Assembly (NCBI GenBank): GCA_022701365.1
Contig: JAKUHH010000090.1
Span: 687,024 to 751,023, forward strand
From: Mycocentrospora acerina
Taxonomy: Eukaryota; Ascomycota; Dothideomycetes; Pleosporales
DNA: 64,000 bases
Reading direction: 5' to 3'
Shown here piece after piece: positions 1-11,578 of the stretch (the stretch's first letter is position 1; each line of letters starts with the position of its first letter). Made by a program: the position numbers and the translations under genes. The notes below the pieces were generated by a model, which saw only the letters and a program-made list of their open reading frames with translations, made no database searches and had not been told where the DNA came from.

Positions 1-802
1 CACCTGCGTGTTCGTCTCCCAGTCTGGTGAGACCGCCGACTCGCTGATGGCTCTCCGCTACTGCTTGGAGCGCGGTGCCCTGACTGTTGGTATTGTTAAC
101 AACGTCGGTTCCTCCATCTCCCTCCTCACCCACTGCGGTGTGCACATCAACGCCGGCCCTGAGATCGGTGTTGCCTCCACCAAGGCCTACACATCCCAGT
201 TCGTCTGCATGGTCATGTTTGCGCTGTCTCTCAGCGAGGACCGCGCGTCCAAGCAGCAGAGGCGTGGAGAGATCATGGATGGTCTTACCAAGATCTCGGA
301 CCAGTTCAAGGAGGTCCTCAAGCTGGACGAGCCCATCAAGAAGCTTTGCCAGAGGTTCAAGGACCAGAAGAGCTTGTTGTTGCTCGGCCGTGGCTCTCAG
401 CACGCCACTGCCCTCGAGGGTGCGCTCAAGATCAAGGAGATTTCGTACCTCCACTGCGAGGCCGTCATGTCTGGTGAGCTCAAGCACGGTGTCTTGGCTC
501 TTGTCGACGAGAACCTGCCCATTGTCATGATCCTTACCCGCGACGACATCTTTGCCAAGTCGCTCAACGCGTACCAGCAAGTCATTGCCCGTAGCGGACG
601 ACCAATCATCATCTGCAACGAGAACGACCCAGAGTTCCCCACAGACAAGACAGACAAGATCGAGGTGCCCAGCAACGTCGACTGCTTGCAGGGTCTGATC
701 AACGTCATTCCCCTGCAGCTCATGGCCTACTGGATGGCGGTTGCCGAGGGTCTGAACGTCGATATGCCCCGTAATCTCGCCAAGTCGGTCACTGTCGAGT
801 AA
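1..802 (+). CDS. GFA1: Glutamine--fructose-6-phosphate aminotransferase, C-terminal part
   Basis: Makes glucosamine-6-phosphate from fructose-6-phosphate and glutamine, the first committed step to UDP-GlcNAc and chitin, in the cytosol. The frame is open from base 2 to the TAA at 800-802. It encodes the isomerase half: the first SIS domain enters at the conserved SQSGET sugar-phosphate motif (about residues 5-10 of the visible part) and continues through STKAYTSQ. The second SIS domain contains LLLGRGSQHATALEGALK and SGELKHG. The chain ends PRNLAKSVTVE, the usual GFAT terminus. The N-terminal glutaminase domain and start lie outside the window, so this is truncated by the window edge, not broken. 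No intron is needed in the visible part. The family assignment is secure. Confidence 0.96.
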   Translation, partial: TCVFVSQSGETADSLMALRYCLERGALTVGIVNNVGSSISLLTHCGVHINAGPEIGVASTKAYTSQFVCMVMFALSLSEDRASKQQRRGEIMDGLTKISDQFKEVLKLDEPIKKLCQRFKDQKSLLLLGRGSQHATALEGALKIKEISYLHCEAVMSGELKHGVLALVDENLPIVMILTRDDIFAKSLNAYQQVIARSGRPIIICNENDPEFPTDKTDKIEVPSNVDCLQGLINVIPLQLMAYWMAVAEGLNVDMPRNLAKSVTVE

Positions 803-1416
803 GGGCTTGTAAGGTAATTGGATTTGGACGTCCCAGACTGGCTGGATATGCTATGGGACTGACTGGAGTTTATAATTCTCTTTGATGCAATCACGGAGTT
901 TGATGTGCAAACGTTATGAACGTTATGAGATGAAGCACTCACTGTACGAGCTGTGGGGTTTAGATACCAACCTTGAATGGAGTTTTTTTATTGTTCTTCA
1001 TAACCCGTGTTTACCTTCTGACTCTTTTTTCTTTGATTCTTTTTAAAATTATTCCTCACCACGTTCCTGTCTGTGTTTTACTATCCTTGTGTCTCGTGTT
1101 TGGAGATGGTGATGTGCAGACCATGTTTCGCGTCCCTGTCGATGAGTGTTTCGCTTTATGACGCCATGCCGGGATCCCTGTCACGATTGCGGGGCAAGCT
1201 CGCTTGGGATGGAGGGAAGGTCGGTCCCTCCGTTCCTGCGTCTCCCGCTCGAACACCACCACCCCAAGTCTTACTACCCACCCATCTTGCTTTAGTTAGC
1301 TTAGATTAGCTTCGAACCCCTACTCCTCTTTCTCCTTCCTCACTCGACCCCACCACACGTCTACAGGCTCCACTCACTCTGACCCCTCTCCCCCTCCACA
1401 CACCCCACAACACAAC
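803..1416. other. Intergenic region between GFA1 and RIB4
   Basis: No convincing gene. It must hold the GFA1 3' UTR and the RIB4 promoter. The 120 bases before the RIB4 ATG are pyrimidine-rich with CA-rich stretches, as is common upstream of fungal starts. No operator was recognised. Confidence 0.6.
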
Positions 1417-2280
1417 ATGGCTCCCCTCAAAGGCCCCGGCGCACCCAAGACATACGACGGTATGACCCCGCTATTCTGCCCAGCTACCTACCTTCCTGCC
1501 TACATACCAACTTACATACCAACCTACCTACCTATCTACCCATCCCACCAAGAAATAAGCAAGCACTAACAGACACTCTTTCCCGCCAGGTTCCGGGCTG
1601 CGAATCGGCATCATCCACGCACGGTGGAACACGGTGATTATCGGGGCGCTGCTTGACGGCACGAAGAAAGCGCTTGCGGACGCTGGGGTCAAGCCAGAGA
1701 ATATTGTTATCCAGAGCGTGCCGGGGAGCTATGAGCTGCCGTATGCGGTGAAGCAGTATGTTGTTCCTCCACGTGTGCGAGATACAAGAGAGAGAGACAG
1801 AGGAAGATGTGTATATATATATATGTGTGTGTGCATAGCTGACGTGTTGTCTGTTCGTGTAGGCTCTACTCTGCTTCGCAGGTGCAGTCGTCATCTACCG
1901 GTGTCGTGGGCGCAGCCGCAGACCTCCTTGGCTCGACCTCAGACCTGACGTCGCTTTCTGGGTCGGCCCAGCCCGCGACGTCGACATCCCCGTTCGATGC
2001 GATTATTGCGATTGGCGTGTTGATCAAGGGCGAGACGATGCACTTTGAGTACATTGCTGATGCGGTTAGCCATGGGTTGATGAGGCTGCAGCTCGAGGGC
2101 AATGTGCCGGTGATTTTTGGGCTGTTGACGCTGTTGAGCGAGGAGCAGGGGCTGAATCGGGCGGGGATTGCGGGGGCCAAGGGCGACGAGGGGCATAACC
2201 ATGGGCTGGACTGGGGGAGTGCGGCGGTGGAGTTGGGAGTTAAGAGGAGGGGATGGGTCGAGGGCAAGTACGTGGATTGA
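1417..2280 (+). CDS. RIB4: 6,7-dimethyl-8-ribityllumazine synthase
   Basis: Condenses 5-amino-6-ribitylaminouracil with 3,4-dihydroxy-2-butanone-4-phosphate, the penultimate step of riboflavin synthesis. Predicted exons are 1417-1459, 1590-1755 and 1863-2280, giving 208 residues. Introns are GT-AG; the first has a CACTAAC branch site. Family signatures follow in order: GLRIGIIHARWN (substrate-binding Trp), VPGSYELP, AIIAIGVLIKGETMHFEYIA with the catalytic-loop region, VPVIFGLLT, and a C-terminal segment with NHGLDWGSAAVE. About 25 residues rich in Ser, Ala and Thr are inserted after the VPGSYELP segment; such inserts occur in other filamentous fungi. Intron 2 contains an alternating TA/TG tract. 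The ATG at 1417 was chosen because the short first exon splices in frame onto GSGLRIG. Confidence 0.95.
1806..1836. repeat. TA/TG microsatellite in RIB4 intron 2
   Basis: A run of alternating TATATA then TGTGTG lies inside the second intron of RIB4. The same composite repeat recurs near 2750, 2890, 54950 and 55690. Confidence 0.85.
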
Positions 2281-3560
2281 GAAGGGGGAAAATGCTGGTG
2301 GTTGAGAGGAGGATTGGATGGATGGATGAATGAACGAACGGGAAAAGGAACAAAAATAGCTATTATGAACGGGCTTGCGCTGGTCTGGTTTCTACCTGTT
2401 TACTTCATCACTCCAGTGTTGGGATATGCCATGCGACACGACTACATGTCTGATTGTGTCAGGGACACACGCGTCCTATCCCATATTTTGTGCGTCATCT
2501 CCTACCGTTCCCGTGCTGACATGTCGGCGTGTTCTGTCGCGGGATGCATTGCCGTCTTGGAGACATGCTGATCTATGAGATTCACACTGCGCATACAAAG
2601 ACAGCCTAGATTGTTTCCCACGTGCCCCGTCTTGGCTCACTCTCGTTGTGCAATGTGCCCGTGGTCGGTTTGCCTGCGCGCACGTGAGTTGTGTCGACCT
2701 TGACAAGACAAGACGAGACAGGACGAGGGCGCATGTGGTCGCGAGAGGAATATATATATGTGTGTGTGTGTGTCGTCGGATGCTAGCGTACACCCTGGTC
2801 AATACTACTGCGCTGTTTGTGATTAGGCATGCTGATGCGGTGGGTGTGGTTGGTCTTCCAAGAGGCGATTGCGATGACGTTGAGGGCTGAGAGAGAGAGA
2901 GTGTGTGTGTATGTGTGTGATGCAACAGGGAGCATGGCTTGTCTTGCTGGCGCGTTGGGGGTAAAAGGCAACTACCGCCTGGGTGTGCGCTAGACGGGCA
3001 GAGTGCGCTGGGTTGGGATGGGAGGGATTAGATTGGGTAGGTTGTGGGAGGGATGGGTGGATGAATGGGCGGGTGGTGACGATGGCTCGTCCTCCCCTAT
3101 TGCTTGGGAGAGAGGCTTGGCGAGCCGGGATTTGGTCCACTTCACCTCGAACTCTCCAGTTCCGCCTTGACGGCCATCTTCTGCCACCAGCCCCCATCTG
3201 CGCGTGCAAGGCCGCCGGAGAGAGTGCGCCCCATATCGTCTTTGTTGCCGCTTGCCCGCCCCAGCACTCCAGGCTCCTTTCCCCCCTTGGAGCGCCTGTC
3301 ACGCTTTCATCGCGTCGGTTGCGCGTTGGCTTCATCCGGTTCCTGGCCTGCAGGTCCGCGTCGTTGTCGCCGAGTGCAGCGCTGAGCACGGCAGCACCCA
3401 CGCCCACGCCCACACCCACACCCACACAGCGCTCTTCTGGCCTGGCCACCCGCTTCTCCTCCCCCTCGTCGGCTCGGTGATGGCGCGGCAAAGGGCCTGC
3501 TGAACCCTCGCACGCTAGACCTCTGCGTGTGCCTCCCCGAGCAGCAGCGGTGCAGGGCCC
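2281..3560. other. Intergenic region between RIB4 and SET1
   Basis: No gene recognised in about 1.3 kb. It holds a TA-then-TG tract (about 2750-2774), a GA-then-TG tract (about 2888-2918), GGGA/TGGA-rich sequence at 3015-3070, and a (CCCACN) hexamer array at about 3398-3428. Open frames here are compositionally biased and hit no family I know. It should contain the SET1 promoter. Confidence 0.6.
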
Positions 3561-6500
3561 ATGTCCGCAAAAAGACGCTCCGACCGAGAGAACAGGCACT
3601 TGCGGCGGGCAGCCTCGCGGCGCGTAGCCTCGTCTGCCTCGTCACGCTCCACCAGGTCGTCGGCGGCTGCTGCCATAGCGTCACCTGCAGCCGGAGAAAC
3701 CTGCGCAGCCGAGGAGAGGCCCAATTCGCTTTCATCAGACGACGACGACCATGCGCAGCGCCCGGGCGACTTGCTGATTGACGCAATCTCGACCACCTCG
3801 ACGCCCACGTCGGCCTCGTCCATTTTCTCTGCCGCCAGCGCCATGTCGCGCACTGGCCAGCACACTTCCATCCACGCCCTCACGCCCTTGACCAGCACAG
3901 ACTCGTCGCCGCCCGGCAAGCTGCCCAGCCCGCGCTCCACCAAGCGCTCCTATGACACCATGCACGCCACCCCGTCAAGCGCCCTCAACTTGGCCGCCGA
4001 CACAATCACCCCCGTCAACACGCCGCCCGAGACGAGAATCCCCGTGTTCCCCGCCGACGGCGTGCTGGGCTCACGCCTCAACTACGACCCCATCCTCGAC
4101 GCGAAGCTCGACAAGAAGGCGAGACAGCAGAGACAGCCGGTCTACAAGCCGATAGTGGACAAGGTATGTCACGGTTTACACTCGATACCCAGACGTGGTC
4201 GCCCTGTGACGCTAAGGCTAACTTGACTTGTGTCACAGGGCGACTCCTCTCCTCCACCCGACCCGCGCCTGGCAATCGCCGGCTACACCACGGGCAAATA
4301 TGCCATCAAGACGGTTGGCACTGTTGCGCCCAAAACAAAGCTTCGCATGGCACCCTATGTCGCCAAGCCCTACTCTCATGACGCCCGCATATCGTGCGGC
4401 CCAGGACCTGCGACCCAGGTCGTGGTGACGGGATTCGACCCGCTGACTTCAGATTCGCAATTGCGCGCATTCTTCTCTACCTACGGCGAGGTGGAATCTG
4501 TGCAAAACCAGGTTCATCCTGACAACGGCAGTGCGCTGGGGATATGTCTGGTCAAATTTCGCGATACTCCCGCTTCGAGGCGAACAGCAGCGGTCAAGGC
4601 CTCGACTTCAGCAAAGCGAGCAGAACGGGAAGGCACGAACCAGCGCATTGGTACTCAGGTCATCAGGGTGCACACAGATCGTGAAGGGCGCCGGTGTACA
4701 AAATTAGTCAATCTGGCGGTGCAGCAGACCCGCAAAGAGGAGGAGAAGCTGCGGGCCAAGATTGCGGCGCAAACGGCCAAGGCTCCCGTCCTCGACACCC
4801 CAGGAGCGTTTGATCTGCCGGCAAACGTACCAAAAGGCCCATCTGGGAAGCGCACGCGCATACCACGAGAAGCGCTGTCTCGAAAGGCAGCCCTCTCACA
4901 GATCATCGAACGCGAACCGATCAAGCCAACCCTCAAGCGCAAGCCCTACCTGTTCATCGCAAGTTCCTACGTACCAGTGCTCGCATCGACTGTGGCGCAT
5001 CTTAAGAAGCGGTTAAAGAACTTCCATTGGTCGGCGGTGCGCTGCGATCAAACTGGATACTATGTACTTTTTGAAGAATCAAAGCGCGGTGAAGTCGAGG
5101 CGGTACGGTGCTTCAAGGAGTGCCACATGCTGGCTTTGTTCACATACGTTATGAATATGGAATGCAACCAATACGGCGACCCACAGTACGAAAGGAGCCC
5201 GAGTCCAGAGCGTGTTGTAGCGAATAACAAGAAGAAGGCAATGGAAGAGCAGATTGCGCAAGAGGAGGCGGAAGATTTGGAGAATGAAAAGAAAGAAAGG
5301 GCAGAGTTGCTGGATCCTACCGTAGCAGCTCTTGAGCAGCTCAAGCAAGAGCTCACAGAAAAACTGATGGGCGATATCAAGACTCGCATTGCTGGCCCCC
5401 TTCTACTGGACCTCATGGACCCTAATCGACACGTAGAGAAGCGTCGGAGGTTGAACATCTCGGATCCACCGAACAAGGAAAACGAAACGCGGTTGTCGTC
5501 ACTACTCGTACCTGGTTTAGATCATTTTACAGCTGGAACACCCAAATCTCGTGCTGCAGGCTTCGCTGGGCGGTATGGTCGAAAGGCGCTGGCTCCGTAC
5601 GACCACAATCGAGGGCGTGGAAAGAAGGCCCCGCGTCTTGTGAACGCTTTTGCAGACGAGCGTCGAAAGACATCGGCACCCAAACCACGCGTCGCACGCG
5701 GCCTTCACCGGCAGATGATTGAGATGCTCGAGAGCCCCGAACAGTCGGACGATGAAGGACGCAGCCCGCTCACACGCACGACGGAAGAGCAGGAGAGCCG
5801 GCCCATCAGTCGTGCTCACTCTACAGATGTCGAAGAAGAGGAGGAAGAGGAAGAGGAAGAAGAAAGCTCGTCTAGAGCTCATCGTGCGAAGAGACGACGC
5901 TTTGCCGCTGGTTGGGGCGAAGATAGCGATGACGAAATGATGGACGACTCACATGCCCGAAGTTTGCTTGCTCATTGTATTCACAAAGACCCTGAAAACA
6001 TGGCAGAGAAAGAGCTGGAACAAGTGCTTGCCATTCTTCCTCGTTCTTCGCCAATTTGGAAGAAAGCAGACAAAGCCCTCAAAGGTTTCAGACGGCTGCG
6101 AAAGATTGAAATGGAAGCTGATGCAATCTTTGGGTTGGCGGTTAGCCATGAGGATAAGCTTGAGCCGGCGGTTATCATCACCCAGGACGACGAAGCACTC
6201 AAACCCATTGAAACGACTGAGCAAATTGAGGTTCCCAAGAAGAAGCCGAGTGTGCCGAAATCGAAGAAGAAGTTGTTGTTGAAGAAGCAGCTCGAAGAGG
6301 AGGCCAAGGCTGCCAAGTTGGAAGCCCTCGAGGCTGCCGCACTTGTAGAGGAGGAGTCTATGGAAGTCGAGGAAACCGAGCAAACTGCAGAAGTAGGTAC
6401 CGTTGCGGCGACACCGGATGACGATGATCAAGGTTCTGTATGCTGGGGCGTTTCGACAACGATACCGCGAAAGACTGTCGAAGACGACTTCAGTGTAGTA

Positions 6501-7501
6501 ATGGATATCGATGGCTGGCAACACATGCTCAAGGACGAGGAGGATCTGCGCCATCTCAGGGCTGCTATGCAGTCGATTGCTGCAGCGAATATTGGCGATG
6601 CCCAATCCTGGGCGTGGAAACAAAAGTCAATCAAGCACCTCAATCGACCAGGAGAGGAGGGTGTTTCTCGTACTGAAACCAAGATCGAGGGCTACTTTGT
6701 TCCCAACGCGACCGGTTCAGCCAGGACAGAAGGCGTCAAGAAGATTCGCGAGTCTGAAAAGTCAAAGTACCTCCCACATCGTATCCGCGTTCAGAAAGAA
6801 CGCGAAGAGCGTCAACGCCAGGCCAAACAGGAAGAACGGACCGTCATCTCAGTGGAGGGCTTCAAGTTCCAGACTGGTTCTCACAAGACCTCGACTGCAA
6901 ACTCTCGAGCCAACCGTGCCAACAATCGCCGCATGGTGAACGATATCAACATTTCCAAGAATATGAGCGGTGCTGAGGGTGATGCTTTACGCTTCAACCA
7001 GCTTAAGAAGCGGAAGAAGCTCGTCAAGTTTGATCGATCTGCCATTCATAACTGGGGCCTGTACGCTCAAGAGAGCATCTCCGCAAACGATATGATTATC
7101 GAGTACGTTGGAGAGAAGGTCCGGCAACGTGTTGCAGATCTGCGTGAAGTCAGATATGACATGCAAGGTGTTGGATCTAGTTATCTCTTCCGTATCGATG
7201 AGGACACAGTCATTGACGCGACCAAAATGGGTGGCATTGCTCGTTTCATCAACCACAGCTGTACGCCCAATTGCACAGCCAAAATCATCCGAGTCGATAA
7301 TACAAAGCGAATTGTCATCTATGCCTTGCGGGACATTGGGCAAGGTAAGCCTCACTTTTTTGTTTGCATCGTATGCTTTGTACTAACTCTGAGACAGATG
7401 AGGAACTTACTTATGATTACAAGTTTGAACGCGAGATGGACGCCACAGATCGTATTCCTTGTCTTTGCGGTTCCATTGGCTGCAAGGGCTTTCTCAACTA
7501 A
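3561..7501 (+). CDS. SET1: Histone H3 lysine-4 methyltransferase (Set1/COMPASS catalytic subunit)
   Basis: Catalytic subunit of COMPASS, which methylates H3K4 using S-adenosylmethionine in the nucleus. Predicted exons are 3561-4163, 4239-7344 and 7398-7501, giving 1270 residues; intron 2 has a perfect TACTAAC branch site. Domains: a basic, Ser-rich N-terminus; an RRM at about 260-340 (VVVTGFDPL...GEVESV); a second RRM/SPOC-like Set1 domain at about 434-510; charged linkers, including an uninterrupted Glu run near 540; N-SET from about 925 (SVCWGV); SET at about 1125-1245 with GLYAQ, YVGE and the SAM-binding RFINHSCTPNC; and a post-SET Zn-binding tail, CLCGSIGCKGFLN, at the very end. The final exon is only 104 nt, and without splicing the frame runs on past the post-SET. 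Length fits fungal Set1 proteins. Confidence 0.96.
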
Positions 7502-8700
7502 TTCTTCGCACTCCTCCGTACGTGAACCGTCTTCTACACGCCATCACCTGCTCCGGTTCAACCACCCTGTCACGCTTCGAGCACTGTTTCAACACTTTTT
7601 TTATGGAGAGAAAAAATTACTCTTCTCGCCCCAGGTTTTCCCCCCCAATTGGCGAGCACACTGCATACACTGGCGTTACCGTTGCTGTTCTTCAGATTCC
7701 CCATTCCGGCTTCGGAATGGATCGCACCATGTATCATTCGAGATCAAAAGATGGGATGGATGGGTGGGGACATGTCTATAACCTGTCAACCCGCTCCCCT
7801 TTTTTTGCAGTCCCTCTCCCCACCCGCTTTATTTTCCGGTTGCAGCTTAGCAGGACGGGTGTCCGTCATCTTTGCATTAACATTTTGGTGTTATCCTTCT
7901 TCTTTCTCCTCCTCTTCATCCTCCTCCTACTCCTCCTCTTTTTCTTCTTCTTCTCTGATTTTCAATGTACTATTCCCATTTGGGGCCATTTTTACGGGAG
8001 CGAGCGTAGAGAAGGACAGGGGGTTGGAAGGTTGTGGGCGTGTGGGCTGCATGGGTTGGCCGGGCCACGTCGTTAGATTTAGGCGATTGATTGAATGAAT
8101 GGATGTAATTGGCATTTGTTGTGGTATTGAAAAAAAAAACTTGTCCTGCATTAGTTTTTTGTGATGACTTACTGGTTGGGTTGGGTTGGGTCGGGTCGGG
8201 TAGGGATGAGGATTAGACGGGAGTGAAGGAGTGAGGCTGGGAAAGAGACGACGCCTTACTTTATATATATATACACATTGCTGGAAAGTTAATTCGTTGA
8301 TCAACGACATCGTGTACGTACGTAACAGGAAATATAGTTTAATTAAAAATCAAGCGTTGACTTTTATTTACACATGTGTTCTGGCCATCCGTCTTTCTTC
8401 TATTGCTTTATCATACGCATGGATTAATACATACATATGTCTCTGAACACACACCATCGCCTTCCTCCATCGAATCGACTGGCAATCTTTCTTGCACACG
8501 GTACTTACTTCCTTACTCGAGTAGATCACCACCTACCGCCCCGTTCCTAAACACTCCTTCCTGCAAAACAGTCTACAGTTCTCAATTCAACATTATTGAA
8601 TATTTCCTTGCTATACACAACTTAGTTACTTGCTTGCTTACCCACTTACTTACACCCACATTATCATCCTCATCACCACCACAACACCACAACACCACTA
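7502..8700. other. Intergenic region downstream of SET1
   Basis: No gene recognised. It contains a long pyrimidine (CTT/CTC) tract at about 7889-7960, probably SET1 3' UTR or terminator sequence, and a GGTTG/GGTCG pentamer array at about 8174-8204. After 8600 the sequence is C/A-rich and leads into the next gene. Confidence 0.6.
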
Positions 8701-10877
8701 ATGCCTCGCCCACCCCTCCTCCCCTACGTCCCCGCCGCCACCACCGCTGTCGCCGTCGCCATCAGCGACCCAACTTGCCAAATCACCATTCATCACTTCC
8801 ACCCCCACTCCCACACCTCCTCCCTCCGCACTATCCAACGCCTCCACCGAGAATTCAAAAATGTACCGTGTCGTAATCCGCTGTACGGCCTACACACCAC
8901 AGCGCAGAGAGATGATACTACGCGTGCGTTTCATGTGGTGCGTATAGGTGGGGTTTTTGCGGGAGGGCGGGATGTGGTGTGTTTTGTTGGGGGGAGGAGT
9001 GATGTGCCTTTCTTGAGGGGAGGGAGGGGGGAAGAGGAAGGGGAAGAAGAAGATGGACATGGAAATGGATATCAAGAGGAAGAGATGAGATCTGTGGAGA
9101 GTGGTGTGAAGAGAAGGTCTAATGCTGGATCCGGGCTCAAAATCAAACTTTATGATCCAGATAGTCGGCTGCGGAAGAGAACAAATACAAACTCTATAGA
9201 CGGTGGCGTGAGAGAGAGAGGAATAACGACAAAGTCAAGCTCAGGAAGCGCCTACTTGCTCTCAGCAAAGGTCGGGGAGGCGTAGACGACATTTGTAAAT
9301 ACCTTGAAAATGTAATCAGCAACACGCCCAACTCCACCAGTTTATCCGAGAACAACGCGCTCACACTCGATCAAATACGTATACTCATAGATCTAGCCGA
9401 CGTCGCATCCCTCGAACGCGACCTCATGGAAAAGCAGGAAGAGCTAGCTGCAAGTGGCTCACCACTCACCCCCGAACTCATCGAAATGCAAGCGAGTTTT
9501 GATATAGACCAGCAGCGCTTGATCACCGAACTCACGGATGCGACACTTTCACGTCTTCAATACACGAACGGTTCTCTCACACGAGAATCTCTCACTCCAG
9601 CACAGCGAAGCAGTCTCGACCAAGTCATGGAAGTCACCGGCCAAGCAGAGAGTACTACAATCTACCAACTTCAATCTTTCGCTTGGAGCGAGCAGGAAGT
9701 GATAGCCCACTGGCTTGAAAGCACTGCTTGTTCGTTGGAGTTTGACGCATTGCTCGAGGAAGGATCGGGAAACCAAAACCTCCCTGATAATCATCTTACG
9801 GAAAAACAACACATCGCGCTGAAGGAGTTCATGGAAACTACTGGCGAGGCGGAGAAGAACGCTATCCACTTCTTGGGCATGACTGGGTGGGATGCGGATC
9901 TTGCGGCGAGCAGATGGTTCAGTCACGAAGAGGGTATGCTGGATCCTGCTGCTGCTGTTACCATTGTGCCTTTGAGGGGGAAGAGAAGAGCTTCTGGCAG
10001 TGTTTACATGCAGGATTGCTACCATGCTGATGAATCTGGTCCGAGTGTTTCCAAGAGGCAGAGGAGGGAAAGTGGCCCTGTGGATTGTGCACAGCGAGAA
10101 GATGAGGACTTGCAGGCTGCTCGTGCCCGGCTGGATCGGTTGATTACCGAAGAAAACGGGGATATGGAGATGGTGGACACGTCTATTGATGACTTTCCTC
10201 TGGAAAACAGGCAGTTCTCACATGGAGTTGTAGAGTCGATTGAGACGGATGATGAACCGATTGGCTCGCTCTTCAGAACATCCACGCCCTCGCGGTTGAA
10301 CGAGATACTCGACCAGGCGAGGGGGTTACGCCTTGAGAGTGTCTCGCAGGAGGAGAGAGTTGCGTTCTCTAATCCTGCAGTAGCAGTAGCAGTACCGCAT
10401 CGCACATCACACTCGACATGCACAAGAACAACAACAACAGCAACGGCAGACTTGAACGAAGAGATTGAGTCATCCGAACTCAAGCGAACACTACGCAATA
10501 CCGATACCCTCGCTCAACGTCGTCGGAAAAATAAATACCCCCTCCCACTACGACAACCACCACCACCACACTTCCTCCGCGCAACCCTCCGCCGCCAATC
10601 CGCCCTCCCAGGCCGGCGTCCCCGTCCAGTTGTCCACGCCCCACTTCCGCCCACCCTCCTCGTTCGCGATCTCTCTTCTAACCGCGTGGTTAGCCGGCGC
10701 ACTCCTTCGCCTGCTCAGCGCGCCACGGTTCATCAGAGCCGCTCGGCGTGCGATGCGCCGGGGATGCAGGACAGGGAGTTGCGGGCGTATATTGCGGGGG
10801 GGTTGGAGAGGAGTTGGTCGTGGGGGAGGGGGAGGGAGAAGAGGGAGAGGGGGAGGGGGAGGGAGGAAGGGAGGTAG
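8701..10877 (+). CDS. Hypothetical protein with two UBA-like repeats (gene structure unresolved)
   Basis: I do not recognise this family. The best-supported stretch is an open frame from 9165 to 10877 (first in-frame ATG 9426). It carries two copies of a roughly 44-residue helical repeat, 9591-9719 and 9795-9929, sharing LTxxQ...L...ME.TG.AE...I..L....W......A..W. This is the layout of a UBA/TAP-C-like helical domain, so ubiquitin-type binding is a weak inference. A KRQRR basic patch follows. Upstream, 8701-9285 is open in a different frame with coding-like C-ending codons in its first half. The two frames must be joined by an intron or frameshift I could not place. A stop-free third stretch, 10465-10932, also looks coding and includes a possible membrane segment. 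The 5' end, the C-terminus and even whether this is one gene are uncertain. Confidence 0.45.
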
Positions 10878-11045
10878 AAAGAGAGAATGGCGGGGTTGGT
10901 GGAGGAGGAGATGGAGAGGCAGATGGGGGTGAGGAAGGAGAAGGAGAGGGAGAGGGAGAGGGAGAGGGAGAGGGAGAGGGAGAAGCAGAAATATGTAGGT
11001 GGCGAGAAGGGAGGAGGAGAAAAGAAGGGAGGAGGAGAAAAGAAA
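10830..11045. repeat. GGGAGA-type purine repeat tract
   Basis: A strand-asymmetric purine tract: GAGAGG hexamers repeated in tandem at about 10940-10982, followed by two copies of a GGAGGAGAAAAGAAG-like unit at about 11011-11042. It lies at the 3' end of the UBA-like gene. In one frame it encodes an (Glu-Arg) run, which I read as low complexity. Confidence 0.8.
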
Positions 11046-11578
11046 GAAGACGACGATGAGCAGAGAAAGGATAGCGCGCAAGGGATTGGTTGGGATTATA
11101 AGAATTAGAGAGTGCTGGGAAGAAGGAGAAGGACAATCAAGATGAAGAGGCATAACGTGGTACGACAGTGCAAAACATTTTAGCAATTCACAACTTGTGT
11201 GCAAATAAAAAAGGGAGGGGTAGGTGGGTGGGTGCTTCAAAGGGGTATTAGCAGGCCTACGCTTTGCCTGACTGACTGACTGACTGACCAGACCAAATAC
11301 CAGCTGGTCAAGGGGGCTCTATACACTCTTTAACTTCCCACTTGCAAACACAGCCTCCATCTGATGAAGGATGATACACCACATCTAACCTGCTTGGAAA
11401 TTACCCTTGGGCTCGTTCCTTCTTTCCCCCGCAACACAACACAGGTCGTGCCTTTGGAGATTACACCCGTCCCACTCTCAAAATTTCATGTCCTATATCG
11501 TATCCTGTCATATTGTGTCGTATCGTATCGTATCGTATGCATAAAGGCTAACTCCACTAGCATGTCATGGCTAAAATT
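11046..11578. other. Convergent intergenic region with short tandem repeats
   Basis: Lies between the 3' ends of the UBA-like gene (+) and the UBX gene (-). It contains a GACT tetramer array at about 11267-11288 and a CGTAT pentamer array at about 11516-11539. No gene recognised. Confidence 0.6.

Noticed and set aside
7649..8098. Open frames after SET1 rich in Ser, Leu and Phe
   Set aside because: They arise from the pyrimidine tract in the 3' flank; SET1 is already complete at the post-SET motif.
10887..11108. An (Glu-Arg)-rich frame as a separate gene
   Set aside because: It is a direct translation of the GGGAGA repeat tract; no conserved sequence.
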